Part shown: in pieces, positions 12,160-14,074 of the stretch
How positions within the stretch are numbered: the first letter of the stretch is position 1
Layout of the letters: each line of letters opens with the position of its first letter
Source: Deltaproteobacteria bacterium
GTDB lineage: Bacteria; Desulfobacterota; Desulfarculia; Desulfarculales; Desulfarculaceae
Length of the DNA stretch: 14,074 bases
Assembly (NCBI GenBank): GCA_020444165.1
Contig: JAHLLK010000106.1
Coordinates: forward strand, 1-14,074
Reading direction: 5' to 3'
Notes under the pieces: model-generated
What the model was told of the DNA's origin: nothing
Database searches by the model: none
What the model saw: the letters and a program-made list of their open reading frames with translations, nothing else
Program-made: the position numbers and the translations under genes

Positions 12160-14074
12160 CTACTTGGCCTTTAGGCCCGCCAGCACCTTCTCCGGCAGGG
12201 CCGGCAGTTGGGTGATGCGCACTCCGGTGGCGTTGTAGATGGCGTTGATCACCGCCGCGTGGGGAGCGCTGAGCGGCAGCTCGCCCACCCCGGCCGCGCC
12301 AAAGGGCCCCTCGGGCCGCGCGTTCTCGTGGTAGATGATCTCCATGTTGTCCGGGATCTGCTTGATGTAGGGGAAGCCCGCGCCCATCAGGGTCTGGTGC
12401 TTCTTGATGTCCTCGAAATCCTCGGTCAGGGCCAGGCCCACGCCCTGGGCCATGCCGCCGTAGATCTGGCCGTCGGTAACCAGGCGGTTGTTCACCTTGC
12501 CGATGTCGGCCACCAGGGTCATCTTCTCCACCGTGGTCTGGCCGGTGGCCAGCTCCACCGCCACCTCGGACATGAACACGCCGTACATGTACACCGCGAA
12601 CGGCGAGCCCTGGCCGTTTTCGTCGCAGCCCACCGCCGGGGCGGTCCACTTGCCCTCGTAACTGGTGGGGATCTGCTCGGCCACCATCTCGTCATAGGTG
12701 CGGTAGCCGGCGCCGCCGGGCTTTTTCATGCCGGCGATCAAGAGCTCGCAGGCCGCCACGATGGCCTGGCCGGTCATCACCTGCTGGCGGCTGCCGCCGG
12801 AGGGGCCGGAGTCCGGGGCCTTGCTGGTGTCGTTCATCACCAGCCTGATCTGCTCCGGGGACAGGCCCAGGGGACGGAGCGCCTGGTGGGCGGTGCCCAG
12901 GGAGCCGGCGTCGGCCCCCTGACCGTGGTCTTCCCAGGTGTTGAACAGGGTCACCGTGCCGTCGGGGTTCAGCGCGATCTTAACCGCCGAGGCGTCCGGC
13001 CCGTCCAGGCCGCAGCCGTACACCCCGATGGAGAGGCCCACGCCCCGCTTCACCTCGGCCGTGGAGTTGGCCTTGGCCTTTTCCAGGGCGGCCTGGTAGC
13101 GGGGCCGCAGGTCATCGAGCATCTCGGGCAAGGACAGGACCTCCGGGGTCTGGCCGGTGGGGGTGGTGGAGCCCTCGCGGTACACGTTCTTGTACCTGAT
13201 CTCCAAGGGGTCCATACCCAGCTTCTCGGCCAGTTCGTCCATCAGCACTTCGGAGGAGAACTCGCTCTGGGGCGAGCCATAGGAGCGGAAGGCCGAGCCC
13301 CAGGCGTGGTTGGTGCACACGGTGCGGCCCTCGCCCCGGATGGCCGGGATGTCGTAGCCCGCGCCCATGAACTGGGCGCCCCGCAGGGTCAAGAGGTCGC
13401 CGAACTCGCTGTAGGGGCCGTGGTCCACGGACCAGTCCGTCTCCATGCCCAACAGCTTGCCGTCGGCGTCCGCGGCAAACTTCATGTTCACGAAGAACGG
13501 CGAGCGCTTGCCGGTATAGGTCATCTGCTGGCGGTAGTTGTAGCGCAGGAACACCGGCCGGCCGGTGGCCAGGCAGGCCGCGCCCACCAGGGCCTCCATG
13601 GTGGGGCTGAACTTGTAGCCGAAGGTGCCGCCGGCCGGGTTTTGCACCATCACCAAGTTGGCCAGATCCACCCCCATGCCCTCGGCGATCATGGCCGCGT
13701 GCAAATGCAGGCCGATGGACTTGGAGTGGATGTAGAGCTTGCCCTCCTTGTTCATGAAGGCGAAGCCCACGTCCGGCTCCATGGGCATGTGGGGCTGGCG
13801 GCCCACGTAGAAGTCGTCTTCCACCACCACGGCCGCGCTGTCGAAGATGGGCGCGGTGTCTTCGCCCTTGGCGATCTTCTGGATGTAGTAGACGTTGGGG
13901 GTGCCGGGGTGAATCTCCATGGCGTCCTCGGCCATGGCCTCCGGCGCGCTCATGTAGGCGGGCAGCTTCTCCAGCTCCACCTTCACCTTGGCCGCCGCCG
14001 CCTGGGCCTGGGCCTGGGTGTGGGCGCAGACGATGGCGATGGCGTCGCCGTATTGATAGACCTTCTCGTCGCAG
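12160..14074 (-). CDS. mop: Mop-type aldehyde oxidoreductase, molybdenum-binding part (5' end outside window)
   Basis: The last 637 residues of a xanthine-oxidase-family molybdenum hydroxylase, which oxidises aldehydes to carboxylic acids at a molybdopterin cofactor. From memory it aligns almost without gaps to Desulfovibrio gigas Mop (907 residues), starting at residue 271. Cofactor-site residues fall where expected: Phe421 in GGTFGYK, Arg533 in SAFRSYG, SGPSGGSRQQVMTG, and the catalytic Glu869 equivalent in GVGELP (codon 12280-12282). Mop uses the cytosine-dinucleotide form. The [2Fe-2S] domains and start codon lie beyond 14074, so a single-chain layout is presumed. The frame is open to the edge; the GTG at 13986 is an internal valine. 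One oddity is AFRSYGS where the family usually has AFRGYGA. It stops at TAG 12160-12162, then a hairpin, then the accessory genes. Confidence 0.95.
   Translation of the reverse strand, partial: CDEKVYQYGDAIAIVCAHTQAQAQAAAAKVKVELEKLPAYMSAPEAMAEDAMEIHPGTPNVYYIQKIAKGEDTAPIFDSAAVVVEDDFYVGRQPHMPMEPDVGFAFMNKEGKLYIHSKSIGLHLHAAMIAEGMGVDLANLVMVQNPAGGTFGYKFSPTMEALVGAACLATGRPVFLRYNYRQQMTYTGKRSPFFVNMKFAADADGKLLGMETDWSVDHGPYSEFGDLLTLRGAQFMGAGYDIPAIRGEGRTVCTNHAWGSAFRSYGSPQSEFSSEVLMDELAEKLGMDPLEIRYKNVYREGSTTPTGQTPEVLSLPEMLDDLRPRYQAALEKAKANSTAEVKRGVGLSIGVYGCGLDGPDASAVKIALNPDGTVTLFNTWEDHGQGADAGSLGTAHQALRPLGLSPEQIRLVMNDTSKAPDSGPSGGSRQQVMTGQAIVAACELLIAGMKKPGGAGYRTYDEMVAEQIPTSYEGKWTAPAVGCDENGQGSPFAVYMYGVFMSEVAVELATGQTTVEKMTLVADIGKVNNRLVTDGQIYGGMAQGVGLALTEDFEDIKKHQTLMGAGFPYIKQIPDNMEIIYHENARPEGPFGAAGVGELPLSAPHAAVINAIYNATGVRITQLPALPEKVLAGLKAK

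Noticed and set aside
12056..12649. N-terminal extension of the dicluster protein
   Set aside because: The extra sequence is an out-of-frame reading of the mop 3' end and crosses the terminator hairpin; the ATG at 12055 begins the GltD-like domain properly.
13998..14022. Short gggcct tandem repeat near the window edge
   Set aside because: It only encodes an Ala-Gln-rich turn before the conserved Mop sequence; three units are unremarkable in GC-rich coding DNA.

Overview
The window is very GC-rich, and every gene I can support lies on the minus strand. The gene content points to an anaerobic Desulfobacterota-type (sulfate-reducer-like) bacterium: a molybdenum hydroxylase closely resembling the Desulfovibrio gigas aldehyde oxidoreductase Mop, many Fe-S and CxxC redox proteins, a C-GCAxxG-C-C protein and a radical SAM enzyme. 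I assign no species.

Layout in transcription order (right to left). (1) 14074-12160: the molybdenum-binding part of a Mop-type aldehyde oxidoreductase, cut off at its 5' end by the window edge. (2) 12118-12087: a strong hairpin with a short T-tract. (3) 12055-8369: four tightly packed genes, namely a GltD-like/dicluster/CCG iron-sulfur protein, a 70-residue double-CxxC protein, a SAM methyltransferase and a C-GCAxxG-C-C protein. Two of the three junctions overlap (4 and 8 bases); the third has a 6-base gap. (4) 8368-8073: a non-coding gap with three inverted repeats. (5) 8072-5410: a TrsS-type radical SAM protein overlapping a PaaK-like adenylate-forming (CoA) ligase by 4 bases, followed by a terminator at 5347-5366. 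(6) 5346-4979: a leader region with a 17-bp palindrome. (7) 4978-140: a 1612-residue soluble CheB-CheR-PAS-histidine kinase-receiver fusion. (8) 10-133: two copies of a 46-bp repeat.

Genes 1, 3 and 5 match, in order and identity, the Desulfovibrio vulgaris DVU_1559 to DVU_1553 neighbourhood as I remember it. Its parts have family names (TrsS, TrsM, 'DVU_155x family') but, to my knowledge, no demonstrated joint function. This conserved, functionally undescribed set is the most interesting content. Mop should oxidise an aldehyde to an acid and the ligase could make the acid's CoA ester. The dicluster/CCG protein and the small CxxC protein look like an electron relay. The radical SAM protein, methyltransferase and C-GCAxxG-C-C protein may modify a cofactor, protein or metabolite. 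That joint scheme is inference.

The chemoreceptor-like kinase has its own leader and lies beyond a terminator, so it is probably a separate transcription unit.
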